Shown here one piece after another: positions 51,375-59,281 of a stretch of 64,000 nt of DNA. The translations under genes and the position numbers were made by a program. The stretch lies in contig CANMDW010000001.1 of assembly GCA_947496705.1 (NCBI GenBank), forward strand, positions 558,001 to 622,000, written 5' to 3'. The stretch's first letter is position 1, and the number at the start of each line of letters is the position of its first letter. Source of the DNA: an uncultured Aquimarina sp. Its GTDB lineage: Bacteria; Bacteroidota; Bacteroidia; Flavobacteriales; Flavobacteriaceae. The notes under the pieces were generated by a model. It worked only from the letters and a program-made list of their open reading frames with translations, was not told the origin of the DNA and did not search any database.

Positions 51375-52172
51375 CTAGGTTAATTCTTTGAAAATAATAT
51401 AAACACCCATTGCCAAAACAAACCAGCCAAATCCTTTTTCCAGTTTTTTGCCTTCAATATAGTTTGATAAATACATGCCTATAAAAATTCCGATCACAGA
51501 AATAGCTGTAAATATCAATAAAAAGTTCCATTCTATTTCCAGGTTTTCTACATCACCAATAAAACCAATCAGTGATTTTATAGCTATAATAAGTAATGAG
51601 GTGGCCACCGCTTTTTTCATAGGCAGTTTTGCCAGCAACACCAATGCAGGGATGATCAAAAACCCTCCGCCGGCACCTACAATTCCTGTTAAGACGCCTA
51701 CTACAAAACCTTCGATTAAGATGAGAGGGTAGTTGTATTTTACTTCGGTTTCTGCATTGTTGTTCTTTTTGTTATTTTTTATCATCGATATTGAAGCCAG
51801 CAGCATGATGATGGCAAAAAATATCATAATCCCTATATTCTTGGTAATCATAAAGTTTCCGATAGTAAAAAGCTCATCAGGAATGGCCGGGACTATGTAT
51901 TTTCTGGTTATATATACAGCAATAAAGGCAGGTATAGCAAATACAATTGCAGTACGGATGCTTACCAACCCTTTTCTAAGATTGTTAATAGCCCCTACCA
52001 TTGCAGAAATTCCGACCACAAAAAGAGAATATGCGGTGGCCGTTACAGGATTAATATACATGAGATAGACAAATACAGGAACAGTGAGTATCGAACCACC
52101 GCCACCAATCAATCCTAAAACGATTCCTATAACCAGTGCTCCTATATATCCTAAAATATCAATAATCTCCAT
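51375..52172 (-). CDS. TauE/SafE family sulfite/anion exporter
   Basis: A 265-residue protein with eight or so membrane helices. The two repeated glycine motifs are LGLIGGGGSILTVPVFVYLM (near the N-terminus) and GVLTGIVGAGGGFLIIPALV (middle). The family exports sulfite, sulfoacetate or other organosulfur anions. TauE genes accompany CstA/CstB in Gram-positive sulfide-stress operons, so here it probably removes sulfite. A GTAAC-N4-GTTAC operator lies 44 bp upstream. Confidence 0.88.
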   Translation of the reverse strand: MEIIDILGYIGALVIGIVLGLIGGGGSILTVPVFVYLMYINPVTATAYSLFVVGISAMVGAINNLRKGLVSIRTAIVFAIPAFIAVYITRKYIVPAIPDELFTIGNFMITKNIGIMIFFAIIMLLASISMIKNNKKNNNAETEVKYNYPLILIEGFVVGVLTGIVGAGGGFLIIPALVLLAKLPMKKAVATSLLIIAIKSLIGFIGDVENLEIEWNFLLIFTAISVIGIFIGMYLSNYIEGKKLEKGFGWFVLAMGVYIIFKELT

Positions 52173-52216
52173 TCATTATTTTTAGTCAAAAATAACTTCA
52201 GACAGCAGGCTATACA

Positions 52217-52230
52217 GTAACATTTGTTAC
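52217..52230. promoter_or_regulatory. GTAAC-N4-GTTAC operator upstream of tauE-like gene
   Basis: GTAACATTTGTTAC, 44 bp before the ATG at 52172. It lies between this gene and the Crp/Fnr regulator gene that may bind it. Confidence 0.72.
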
Positions 52231-52244
52231 ATAGAGCTAAATAG

Positions 52245-52403
52245 TGTCTGGTCGGAAATATATCACTATTAAATTTGTTTCTTTTTGCGCTATTTTTATT
52301 TGTTTTTTATCACCTGAAGCTAAGGCATCTGCGTCAAAAAAGAAAATTAAAATCCCGTCAAAAATAATTCAAATTATAAAAACCGCCTATTTCCGACCAG
52401 ACA
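52245..52403. mobile_element. 159-bp MITE-like element with 16-bp perfect inverted repeats
   Basis: The left end TGTCTGGTCGGAAATA (52245-52260) and right end TATTTCCGACCAGACA (52388-52403) are perfect inverted repeats around an AT-rich centre with no convincing gene. TAAATA occurs one base outside both ends (52238-52243 and 52405-52410), a possible target duplication. A similar end (CTAAATAGTGTCTGG plus an inserted base, then TCGG) occurs in reverse at 44297-44316. The right end abuts the crp stop codon. Confidence 0.5.
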
Positions 52404-53036
52404 TTAAATATGGATTATTTCTATATTGTTTCTATTAAGTTTTACTTTATTGCCTCTTTCAAGCTTTTTAAGTAATCTTGAAATTACCACTCTGGAGGTA
52501 TGAAGATCATATGCAATTTGTTGGTGGGTACTGTTAATGATCTTGGTTTGATTGATTTTGGTTTTGTCTTTAAGGTATTTCAACAATCGATCATCCATAT
52601 TTAGAAAAGCAATACTATCTATGGTTTCGATAGCCTCAATTAATCGTTTGTGATAACTATCAAAAACAAAGTTCCTCCACGACTTGTATTTTGAGGTCCA
52701 TTCTTCCATTTTTTCAATAGGGATCATGATAAGTTTTGCATCAGTTTCGGCGATAGCCTTAATTTCACTTTTCTGATGGCCAAGACAGCAGGATAATGTC
52801 ATTGCACAGGTATCACCACGTTCTAAAAAATATAATAACAACTCGTCTCCATCATCATCTTCTCTAAGGACTTTAATGGCCCCACTAATAATTAGAGGCA
52901 TTGATTTTATATAACTGCCGGGTTTGATCAATTCAAAACCTTCTGGGATTTCTTTAAAGGTTCCTACCTGGTTAATTTCTTCAAGTAGTTCTTTTTCAAA
53001 TAAATTCTCATAGTTATTGGTTAATTCCTGAATCAT
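52404..53036 (-). CDS. Crp/Fnr family regulator of the sulfur locus
   Basis: A 210-residue protein with an N-terminal cyclic-nucleotide-type sensor domain (about 20-120) and a C-terminal winged helix (about 145-205). The sensor domain has a Cys cluster GDTCAMTLSCCLGHQ (Cys 77, 83, 84), a candidate thiol or persulfide sensor. The recognition helix reads TSRVVISRLLKKLE. Compared with CRP (R180, E181, R185), Arg182 and Arg187 are kept but Glu is replaced by Val183. NtcA has the same Arg-Val and binds GTA-N8-TAC. The local palindromes GTAAC-N4-GTTAC contain exactly GTA-N8-TAC. It is coupled to the patatin gene by a 4-base overlap. Proposed role: sulfur-responsive regulator (inference). Confidence 0.85.
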   Translation of the reverse strand: MIQELTNNYENLFEKELLEEINQVGTFKEIPEGFELIKPGSYIKSMPLIISGAIKVLREDDDGDELLLYFLERGDTCAMTLSCCLGHQKSEIKAIAETDAKLIMIPIEKMEEWTSKYKSWRNFVFDSYHKRLIEAIETIDSIAFLNMDDRLLKYLKDKTKINQTKIINSTHQQIAYDLHTSRVVISRLLKKLERGNKVKLNRNNIEIIHI

Positions 53037-53812
53037 TTTTCTTGATTTTTTAGAAATGATGTTAATTGTGTTTTGGCTTCCTGATACCCAAGATCATAGA
53101 CGGTATCCAAACTATTATTGCTAAAGATACCATGATTCATCAATTTTTTTGGCTGAATCACAATATGGCATTGATTGAATTTAGATTCAGAATTTGGCAT
53201 TGCCCTAAGATAGTAGGCTCGTTGCATAACATTATAGGAATGTTTAAAATCGGTCATCTTTGGTTTTTTGATAGGGGATACATCTACACCAATGATAAGA
53301 TCACAGTGTTTTTTTAGGGGTGATACCGGGAAGTTGTCTAAAATCCCACCATCGGCATATAGCTCATTATCAATCAGAACAGGGCTAAAAATACCAGGAA
53401 AAGCGGCCGATGCTAATAATGGTTTGATAAGTGTCCCTTTACCAAAAACTTTTACCGTGCCCTCTATAAGGTTGGTTGCAGTAACAAAAAGCTTTTTCTG
53501 TAGTGCTTCGAAGGAATTTTCAGGAAAAAAAGTAATCAGATCATCATAGAACTTTTCAGAGTCTAAAAAACCTGCCTTTTTTCGGGTAAACCGGGTAAAC
53601 TTGAATAGTGAAGTTTTTGCAAAGAAATTTTTAATGATTTCTGGGGAATAACCGCCGGCATATAATGATCCCACGATAGCCCCGGCACTTGTTCCCGAAA
53701 CATATTCGGGGATTATTCCGGCTTCTTCTATGGCTTGTATCGCCCCGATGTGTGCAACGCCTTTAAAGCCACCTCCTGATAAGACTAATCCTATATTTTT
53801 TGATTTTTCCAT
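53033..53812 (-). CDS. Patatin-like phospholipase
   Basis: A 259-residue protein. Oxyanion loop GGGFKG (about 13-18), nucleophile GTSAG (Ser about 42), and catalytic Asp in YADGGILDNFPV. These make the Ser/Asp dyad of patatins, which release fatty acids from membrane lipids. No signal peptide. The stop overlaps the crp start by 4 bases, so the two are translated together. It follows cardiolipin synthase by 15 bp: a small lipid-and-regulator operon. Confidence 0.9.
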   Translation of the reverse strand: MEKSKNIGLVLSGGGFKGVAHIGAIQAIEEAGIIPEYVSGTSAGAIVGSLYAGGYSPEIIKNFFAKTSLFKFTRFTRKKAGFLDSEKFYDDLITFFPENSFEALQKKLFVTATNLIEGTVKVFGKGTLIKPLLASAAFPGIFSPVLIDNELYADGGILDNFPVSPLKKHCDLIIGVDVSPIKKPKMTDFKHSYNVMQRAYYLRAMPNSESKFNQCHIVIQPKKLMNHGIFSNNSLDTVYDLGYQEAKTQLTSFLKNQEK

Positions 53813-53827
53813 CTTTTAAATACACTA

Positions 53828-55249
53828 TTACAAAACCGGACTAAAGATCTTGGCAACACCTTCTTTTAATTTATCCTGCCAGGGTCTTTCTACAAAGGTA
53901 TTATAGTTGAGTTGAATACTTTTGTTACAATCATTTAAAAAGTCATTTTTGAGATCGATCGCAAAAGCATCTTCATAAATCACAGCATTTACTTCGTAGT
54001 TTTGTTCAAAACTTCTGATATCGAGATTTGCCGTTCCTACAGAGGATATGGTATCGTCTGCGACAATAGTTTTGCTATGTAAAAATCCTTCGGAGAACAA
54101 ATATATCTTTACTCCGGCCTGAAGCAATCTTTCAAAATAAGAACGTACACACCATTTAACTATGACACTATCAGAATTATTAGAAAGCAATAGCCGAACA
54201 TCAATTCCACTCAATGCGGCCACTTTTAATGCATCCAGGATAGATTCTCCCGGTATGATATAAGGATTGGTGATGTATACATATTTTTTGACCTCATTAA
54301 TTATTGAAAAATACATTTGCTGAGTGGCAGAAAAGTCTGCATCGGGTCCACTATGCACAATTTGAACGGTAGACGTTCCCTTTTTTTTATACGTTGAGAA
54401 ATACAAAGGGTCTAAAATTTTGTCATTATTACTCACAAAATACCAGTCCATAGCAAAAATAGCTTGCAGGCTATGCACCACAGGGCCCTTTAGTTGTAAA
54501 TGCATATCATGCCAAACACCTAGATTGGGATCGCCTTTTACATATTTATCGGATACATTAATACCTCCTGTAAAAGCAACTTTATTATCAATTACTATAA
54601 TTTTTCGATGGTTTCTATAATTTATAGACGATAAAAATTTACCAAATCTTATAGGTAAAAATTTGTGAATTTCAACACCTATTCGCTGTAGCTTTTTAAT
54701 ATATTTTTTACTTAGGGATCTGCTGCCAATACTATCATAGATGATGCGAACTTTCACACCGGTTTTAATTTTTTGTTGAAAAAGCTCAAAAAGTTCATTA
54801 GTCAATTCGCCTTCCTCAAAAATGTAATATTCTAAGTGAATAAAATGTTCGGCACTTTTTAAAGCATCGAATATTGCTTGAAAAGTAGCTTTGCCGTTTT
54901 TAAGAAGTCTTAAATCGTTTCCTGTGCAAGGAGCAAAGTAGGAGTTTTTGGTAATTAAAGAGATGATTTTATGGTGCTCCTTATGTTCTTCTGTTGTTAT
55001 GGGAGCATATTGTTCTATAGCTTTTTGAATATATGAGGTTACCTTTGGTGTATGTTTGAGTTGAAATAATTTATTTTTTCTGCGGTTTCTTCCCAGCATT
55101 AAGTACAAAAAGATTCCTCCGACAGGAATGGTAAAAATCGTTAACAACCAGGCCAACGTTTTTGTGGGGCGCATTCCGTTTAAAAGTAATCTGATAATGA
55201 TAAAAATCCCAAACAGGACATATAGGCTAAGAATAATAGTTAATATCAT
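53828..55249 (-). CDS. cls: Cardiolipin synthase (phospholipase D superfamily)
   Basis: A 473-residue protein with two N-terminal membrane helices (about 1-20 and 30-52) and two HxK(x)4D motifs: NHRKIIVIDNKVAFTGGINV (about 215) and HSKTIVADDTISSVGTANLD (about 393). It condenses two phosphatidylglycerols to cardiolipin at the membrane. It precedes patatin (15-bp gap) and follows the USP by 21 bp, so USP-cls-patatin-crp may be one unit. Confidence 0.92.
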   Translation of the reverse strand: MILTIILSLYVLFGIFIIIRLLLNGMRPTKTLAWLLTIFTIPVGGIFLYLMLGRNRRKNKLFQLKHTPKVTSYIQKAIEQYAPITTEEHKEHHKIISLITKNSYFAPCTGNDLRLLKNGKATFQAIFDALKSAEHFIHLEYYIFEEGELTNELFELFQQKIKTGVKVRIIYDSIGSRSLSKKYIKKLQRIGVEIHKFLPIRFGKFLSSINYRNHRKIIVIDNKVAFTGGINVSDKYVKGDPNLGVWHDMHLQLKGPVVHSLQAIFAMDWYFVSNNDKILDPLYFSTYKKKGTSTVQIVHSGPDADFSATQQMYFSIINEVKKYVYITNPYIIPGESILDALKVAALSGIDVRLLLSNNSDSVIVKWCVRSYFERLLQAGVKIYLFSEGFLHSKTIVADDTISSVGTANLDIRSFEQNYEVNAVIYEDAFAIDLKNDFLNDCNKSIQLNYNTFVERPWQDKLKEGVAKIFSPVL

Positions 55250-55270
55250 GCGTCCTATAGGGTTTTTAAC

Positions 55271-56107
55271 TTAGCTATGCATAATCAATAGAGGTACGCG
55301 GGTTCCATAGCTGATTTTTGAAGTCTCTGAACCCTTAAAAAAACGTTCCATAAAGGTTTCCCTATGGATAAACATAGCGGTCATATCCACATCCATAATT
55401 TGCACAAAACTATTAATCGCCAATGCAGTCGGAACATTGACAATAGAATGAAAGGTATGATTGATATCTTTAAAGAAGTCTTTCATATGCTTTTTATCAT
55501 CAAAATCGGCTATAGTGACTGTGTCATCTTCTTTAATCTTAAGAATCCGTAAGGAAGCTTTATATTTTATTATAGTATCCATTAAAGGCTCTATCCTATC
55601 GGTATTAAAATGATCCCCATAGTCTATTGCATATAAAATGGTTTTAGGAATTTTAAAAGGATATCCTTGAGGAATTGCAATTACCGGACAATCGATTTTG
55701 CGGATTACATTAAGGGTATTGCTTCCAAAAACAGCTTCTGCAGCTCCCGTAGCACCATTAGTGCCCATAACGATTAAATCTATGTGCTTCGCTTTAATTG
55801 CTTGTCGTATGGCATCAATAAAAATATCATAATCGGTAATGGTGTTAAAATTATAATTTTCATTGGGATAAGCCGACTTTAGTTCTTCTACCACAATGGC
55901 GAGTTTCTTTTTGGCATCGCTGATCACCGACTGATGAATTGTGGTGTTGGCTGGTGCCACCATCAAATCATCTGTAGTATAGCTAGACGCTTTTTGAACA
56001 TTCAAGATGTAAAAAGTACAGAGTTCATTTTTAAAAAACTCCATAGCATAGTGTATAGCATTTCTTGCATTATCAGAAAAATCAGTGGGAAGCAGAATAT
56101 TCTTCAT
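55271..56107 (-). CDS. Two-domain universal stress protein
   Basis: A 278-residue protein similar to the tandem array: MKNILLPTDFSDNARNAIHY, ATP loop MGTNGATGAAEAVFGSNTLN, and a degenerate second domain with IHRETFMERFFKGSETSKIS. It is the ninth USP in the window, at the head of a lipid/regulator gene group. An FNR-type site lies 51 bp upstream. Confidence 0.9.
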   Translation of the reverse strand: MKNILLPTDFSDNARNAIHYAMEFFKNELCTFYILNVQKASSYTTDDLMVAPANTTIHQSVISDAKKKLAIVVEELKSAYPNENYNFNTITDYDIFIDAIRQAIKAKHIDLIVMGTNGATGAAEAVFGSNTLNVIRKIDCPVIAIPQGYPFKIPKTILYAIDYGDHFNTDRIEPLMDTIIKYKASLRILKIKEDDTVTIADFDDKKHMKDFFKDINHTFHSIVNVPTALAINSFVQIMDVDMTAMFIHRETFMERFFKGSETSKISYGTRVPLLIMHS

Positions 56108-56158
56108 TGTAGTTAAATTTTATACGCTAAAAGTAAATTAGAGGTCATAAAAGAACTA

Positions 56159-56170
56159 TGATATTTGTCA
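56159..56170. promoter_or_regulatory. FNR/CRP-type site upstream of USP-cls group
   Basis: TGATATTTGTCA, 51 bp before the USP ATG at 56107, and about 105 bp before the divergent plus-strand gene. Confidence 0.68.
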
Positions 56171-56275
56171 TAACATACATATACCTATAGATAGGCTTTC
56201 TTAATTTTATATTAAATTTACTTCTGAAAAGCCTGAAAAGTGTAACGAAGAATATGGTTGGAGGTCTTATATACT

Positions 56276-57253
56276 ATGTGGAAGTTCCTATTATGTATAC
56301 TATTTCATTTGACTGCTACTATTTGTTTGGCAAACGATAAGATACATGAATTCTTCTCTGATGATACTGTCATTTTTCCTAAGGCAGAGATTCTAAATGA
56401 ATATACCACACGAATTCCTTTTAAACTAATTGATCGATTAATTGTGGTTGAAGCAGAATTGCTAAATAAAAAAGGGAATTTTATCATCGATACAGGATCT
56501 GAAACCCTGATACTAAACGAGGTGCATTTTTCGCAAAAAGACCGTTACTTTGCAAAAAGAAAGCAAACATCTGGTGTTATATCGGCTATAGACGATACGT
56601 TTGAACAGCATGTAAAAGAGTTTATACTGCAAAATTTCAATTTGAAGAACAAAACTTCAGATATAGTGAATTTATCTCATATAGAGAAAACCAAAAAAAT
56701 GCATTTATTGGGAATAATAGGATATAATATTTTAAAAGACTATGAGGTGTTTATTGACATGCATTTGAATCAGATTACCTTAACCAAGGTAGATGAGTTT
56801 GGTGCTAAGTTTGACGAAAATGTATATGCAGAAGAAATTTTAGACAGTATCGATTTCAGATTAAAAAGACATACCATTGTAATACATGGATATGTTGGTG
56901 GTCAAAAGGTTAAATTTGGATTAGATAGTGCCGCAGAGTTTAATCAGATCAATAAAAAGATAGGAAGAAAAGTGCTTACATACTTTTATCCTAAGAAACG
57001 ATTGATCTTATCGGGTGCCAGTAATCATAAAATTGAGGTTATGGCAGGAAAATTGTTTCGTGTACAACTAAGTGAAACCGTTTATTTTGGCCCCATGAAT
57101 ACGATATTAACCAATCTGAATAAGATGAATGAAGCCTTCGGAACCGAATTAGATGGGGTTTTGGGGTATGAATTTTTTCAACAAAAAAGAACTATTATTA
57201 ATTATCAAAAAGAAAAACTGTACTTTGTAGAGTATCCTATAATAAGAAATTGA
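56276..57253 (+). CDS. Exported retropepsin-like aspartyl protease homologue
   Basis: From ATG at 56276 the protein has 325 residues with a signal peptide (MWKFLLCILFHLTATICLAN); an upstream TTG would place charged residues before it. Active-site motif FIIDTGSETLILNEV (D-T-G) in the first half and a second, altered one, FGLDSAAEFNQI (D-S-A), in the second half. GIIGYNILKDYEVFIDMH and GVLGYEFFQQKRTIINYQ are typical of the bacterial retropepsin-like family. Probable periplasmic protease or peptide-binding protein; with D-S-A, the second lobe may be inactive. Its stop overlaps the next start. Confidence 0.78.
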   Translation: MWKFLLCILFHLTATICLANDKIHEFFSDDTVIFPKAEILNEYTTRIPFKLIDRLIVVEAELLNKKGNFIIDTGSETLILNEVHFSQKDRYFAKRKQTSGVISAIDDTFEQHVKEFILQNFNLKNKTSDIVNLSHIEKTKKMHLLGIIGYNILKDYEVFIDMHLNQITLTKVDEFGAKFDENVYAEEILDSIDFRLKRHTIVIHGYVGGQKVKFGLDSAAEFNQINKKIGRKVLTYFYPKKRLILSGASNHKIEVMAGKLFRVQLSETVYFGPMNTILTNLNKMNEAFGTELDGVLGYEFFQQKRTIINYQKEKLYFVEYPIIRN

Positions 57254-58215
57254 AACAAATTGTGTTGTATAGTATTCTTTTGTTCCTTGTATTAAGAGGC
57301 TTGTACACCTATGGGCAAACCGAACCTTTTAAAGGATATAGAATAGAAGGAGATGAATTGATATTTACTTTTGATAAGAGAGATTATAAAATTGCTACTG
57401 CCGATCAATTTAGTAATGTATTTGACTTTGAAGATCTTGATATTAAGAATGTGGTGGTTTCTGGGCAATTCAATAATTGGTCTAAACGCAAATGGTATAT
57501 GACCAGGATTGATGAGAATCGATACGAGCTAAGAAAGAAACTAAGTGATTTTACCGATGAGTTCTCCTGGGAGTTTAAGTTTGTGATTAACAATGCCTTT
57601 TGGGCAGAGCCTGTCGAAGAATATGTAAATGCAGTTAGAGCTTTCAAGAATGGACACGCATTGCCTGCATATAATCTGAAAATGTATACGGCATATCCCG
57701 ACAAAAATGGTAATGTGACTTTTACACTCAATGGATATGATGATGCAAGCGAGGTAGTACTGAGCGGTAGCTTTAATAAGTGGAATGAAGAGATCTTTAC
57801 CATGTATAAAAATGAGGATTGCTGGACGTTAAAGCTAAAAATCAGACCCGGCGAATACCAATATAAATTTATAGTAGATGGTAAATGGATCATAGATCCC
57901 GATAATCCCAGAAAGAAAAGAAATGAGTTTGATGGATTTAATTCTGTAATAGATATTAAAGCACCTATGAAATTTATTCTTAATGGTTTCCTTGATGCCG
58001 GAGAAGTCATCCTGGCGGGTTCATTTAATAATTGGTCTGAAAATAAATATAAAATGACCCGAACCAAAAGTGGATGGGCAGATACCCTTATGCTCTCGGG
58101 CGGGAAGCATCATTATAAGTTTATTGTAGATGGCGAATGGATCGTAGATCCTGATAATCCTGTAAGAGAATATGATTTACGCGGAAACATCAACTCGGTT
58201 TGTATGGTTAAGTAG
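57250..58215 (+). CDS. Exported protein with three glycogen-binding (AMPK/CBM48-like) modules
   Basis: A 321-residue protein from a TTG start that overlaps the preceding TGA; the signal peptide right after it (IVLYSILLFLVLRGLYTYG) supports this start. Three similar modules follow: NVVVSGQFNNWSKRKWYM (about 55-140), VVLSGSFNKWNEEIFTMY (about 155-235) and VILAGSFNNWSENKYKM (about 240-320). Modules 2 and 3 also share YQYKFIVDG.W..DPDNP. This is the AMPK-type glycogen-binding fold. No catalytic domain. Periplasmic sugar or peptidoglycan binding is possible; it is coupled to the protease-like gene. Confidence 0.8.
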   Translation: MKQIVLYSILLFLVLRGLYTYGQTEPFKGYRIEGDELIFTFDKRDYKIATADQFSNVFDFEDLDIKNVVVSGQFNNWSKRKWYMTRIDENRYELRKKLSDFTDEFSWEFKFVINNAFWAEPVEEYVNAVRAFKNGHALPAYNLKMYTAYPDKNGNVTFTLNGYDDASEVVLSGSFNKWNEEIFTMYKNEDCWTLKLKIRPGEYQYKFIVDGKWIIDPDNPRKKRNEFDGFNSVIDIKAPMKFILNGFLDAGEVILAGSFNNWSENKYKMTRTKSGWADTLMLSGGKHHYKFIVDGEWIVDPDNPVREYDLRGNINSVCMVK

Positions 58216-58228
58216 CCGTTTTCTAGTA

Positions 58229-59281
58229 TTAGCCACCTATCGTAATCATACTACGATTTTTAGAATGCACATCAGATTGTTTGAATTTATCCAGAGTATC
58301 CATCCCGCTACGGACTTTAAATTTGGCTTGTATTGCCTTTTGAATGATCGGAGCGATTGGTTTTCCTTCTCTTAGCAGAGTTAATAGATCTGATTCTTTT
58401 GAAGAAAATAAGCAGTTTTTAATCTGCCCGTTGGCAGTAAGACGAATTCTATTACAACCATCACAAAAGGGATTTGTTACCGAACTAATGATGGCAAAAG
58501 TACCTTGAGAGCCGGCTATTTGATAACTTTTGGTAGTGTCATTGAGGGCATCTTTAAGCTTTATGATTTCGTTTTCCTTAAAATTTGAATATACTTCAGA
58601 AAGGATCTCTTGTAAAGAAACCAGTTTGTCCATATTCCATCGATTTCCATCAAAGGGCATAAATTCTATAAACCGAATTTGTATAGGCAGGTCTTTGCTC
58701 AAATTAATAAAATCGATAATCTCATTATCATTATAGCCTTTCATCAAAACGCAATTCACCTTTACCTGAAATCCTTCGTTAACCAATAAAATAATATGTT
58801 GATACACTTTATCAAAATAGGATCTGCGGGTGATTTCTTTGTTTTTTGTAGCATCCAGAGAATCCAGACTTACATTAAGCGTTTTGATACCACATTTTTT
58901 GAAGTGATCAATAAATTTATCTACGATCACCCCATTAGTAGTTAATGTAAGTTGTACAGGCAGCGTAGCTAGTTTTTCCATAATAAGGGCGGCATCTTTG
59001 CGCACCAAAGGTTCACCACCGGTTAAGCGAATTTTTGTAACTCCCATAGCTACAAACTCTTTGGCAATGGTATAGATTTCCTCATACGTCATGATATGCG
59101 CCTTGGGAGACAACTGAATCCCTTCTGCAGGCATACAGTAGGTACATCGCAAATTACAGCGCTCGGTTAGCGAAATACGCAGGTAATTATGTTTTCTGCC
59201 AAAAGTATCTGTTAATATGTTCTCTCCTTCAGACCCTGAAGGTTTTAAAAACCTTTGGAATCTTGTGTCTGATTTAGTCAT
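58229..59281 (-). CDS. moaA: GTP 3',8-cyclase MoaA
   Basis: A 350-residue radical SAM enzyme. The N-terminal cluster is CNLRCTYCM (Cys 42, 46, 49). The C-terminal second cluster is NPFCDGCNRIRLTANGQIKNCLF. It ends in GG (MITIGG), as functional MoaA does. With MoaC it makes cyclic pyranopterin monophosphate, the first step of molybdenum cofactor synthesis. It overlaps the moaCB end by 8 bases. Confidence 0.95.
   Translation of the reverse strand: MTKSDTRFQRFLKPSGSEGENILTDTFGRKHNYLRISLTERCNLRCTYCMPAEGIQLSPKAHIMTYEEIYTIAKEFVAMGVTKIRLTGGEPLVRKDAALIMEKLATLPVQLTLTTNGVIVDKFIDHFKKCGIKTLNVSLDSLDATKNKEITRRSYFDKVYQHIILLVNEGFQVKVNCVLMKGYNDNEIIDFINLSKDLPIQIRFIEFMPFDGNRWNMDKLVSLQEILSEVYSNFKENEIIKLKDALNDTTKSYQIAGSQGTFAIISSVTNPFCDGCNRIRLTANGQIKNCLFSSKESDLLTLLREGKPIAPIIQKAIQAKFKVRSGMDTLDKFKQSDVHSKNRSMITIGG

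Noticed and set aside
52244..52438. 64-codon plus-strand ORF with a signal-like hydrophobic N-terminus
   Set aside because: It lies across the inverted-repeat element, and both ends of the ORF are the repeat ends; composition is explained by AT-rich DNA.
52404..53036. Crp/Fnr protein as the oxygen-sensing FNR that binds the TGAY-N4-RTCA sites
   Set aside because: It lacks the N-terminal cluster Cys pattern of FNR, and its recognition helix has Val where the Glu needed for TGA-type half-sites would be.
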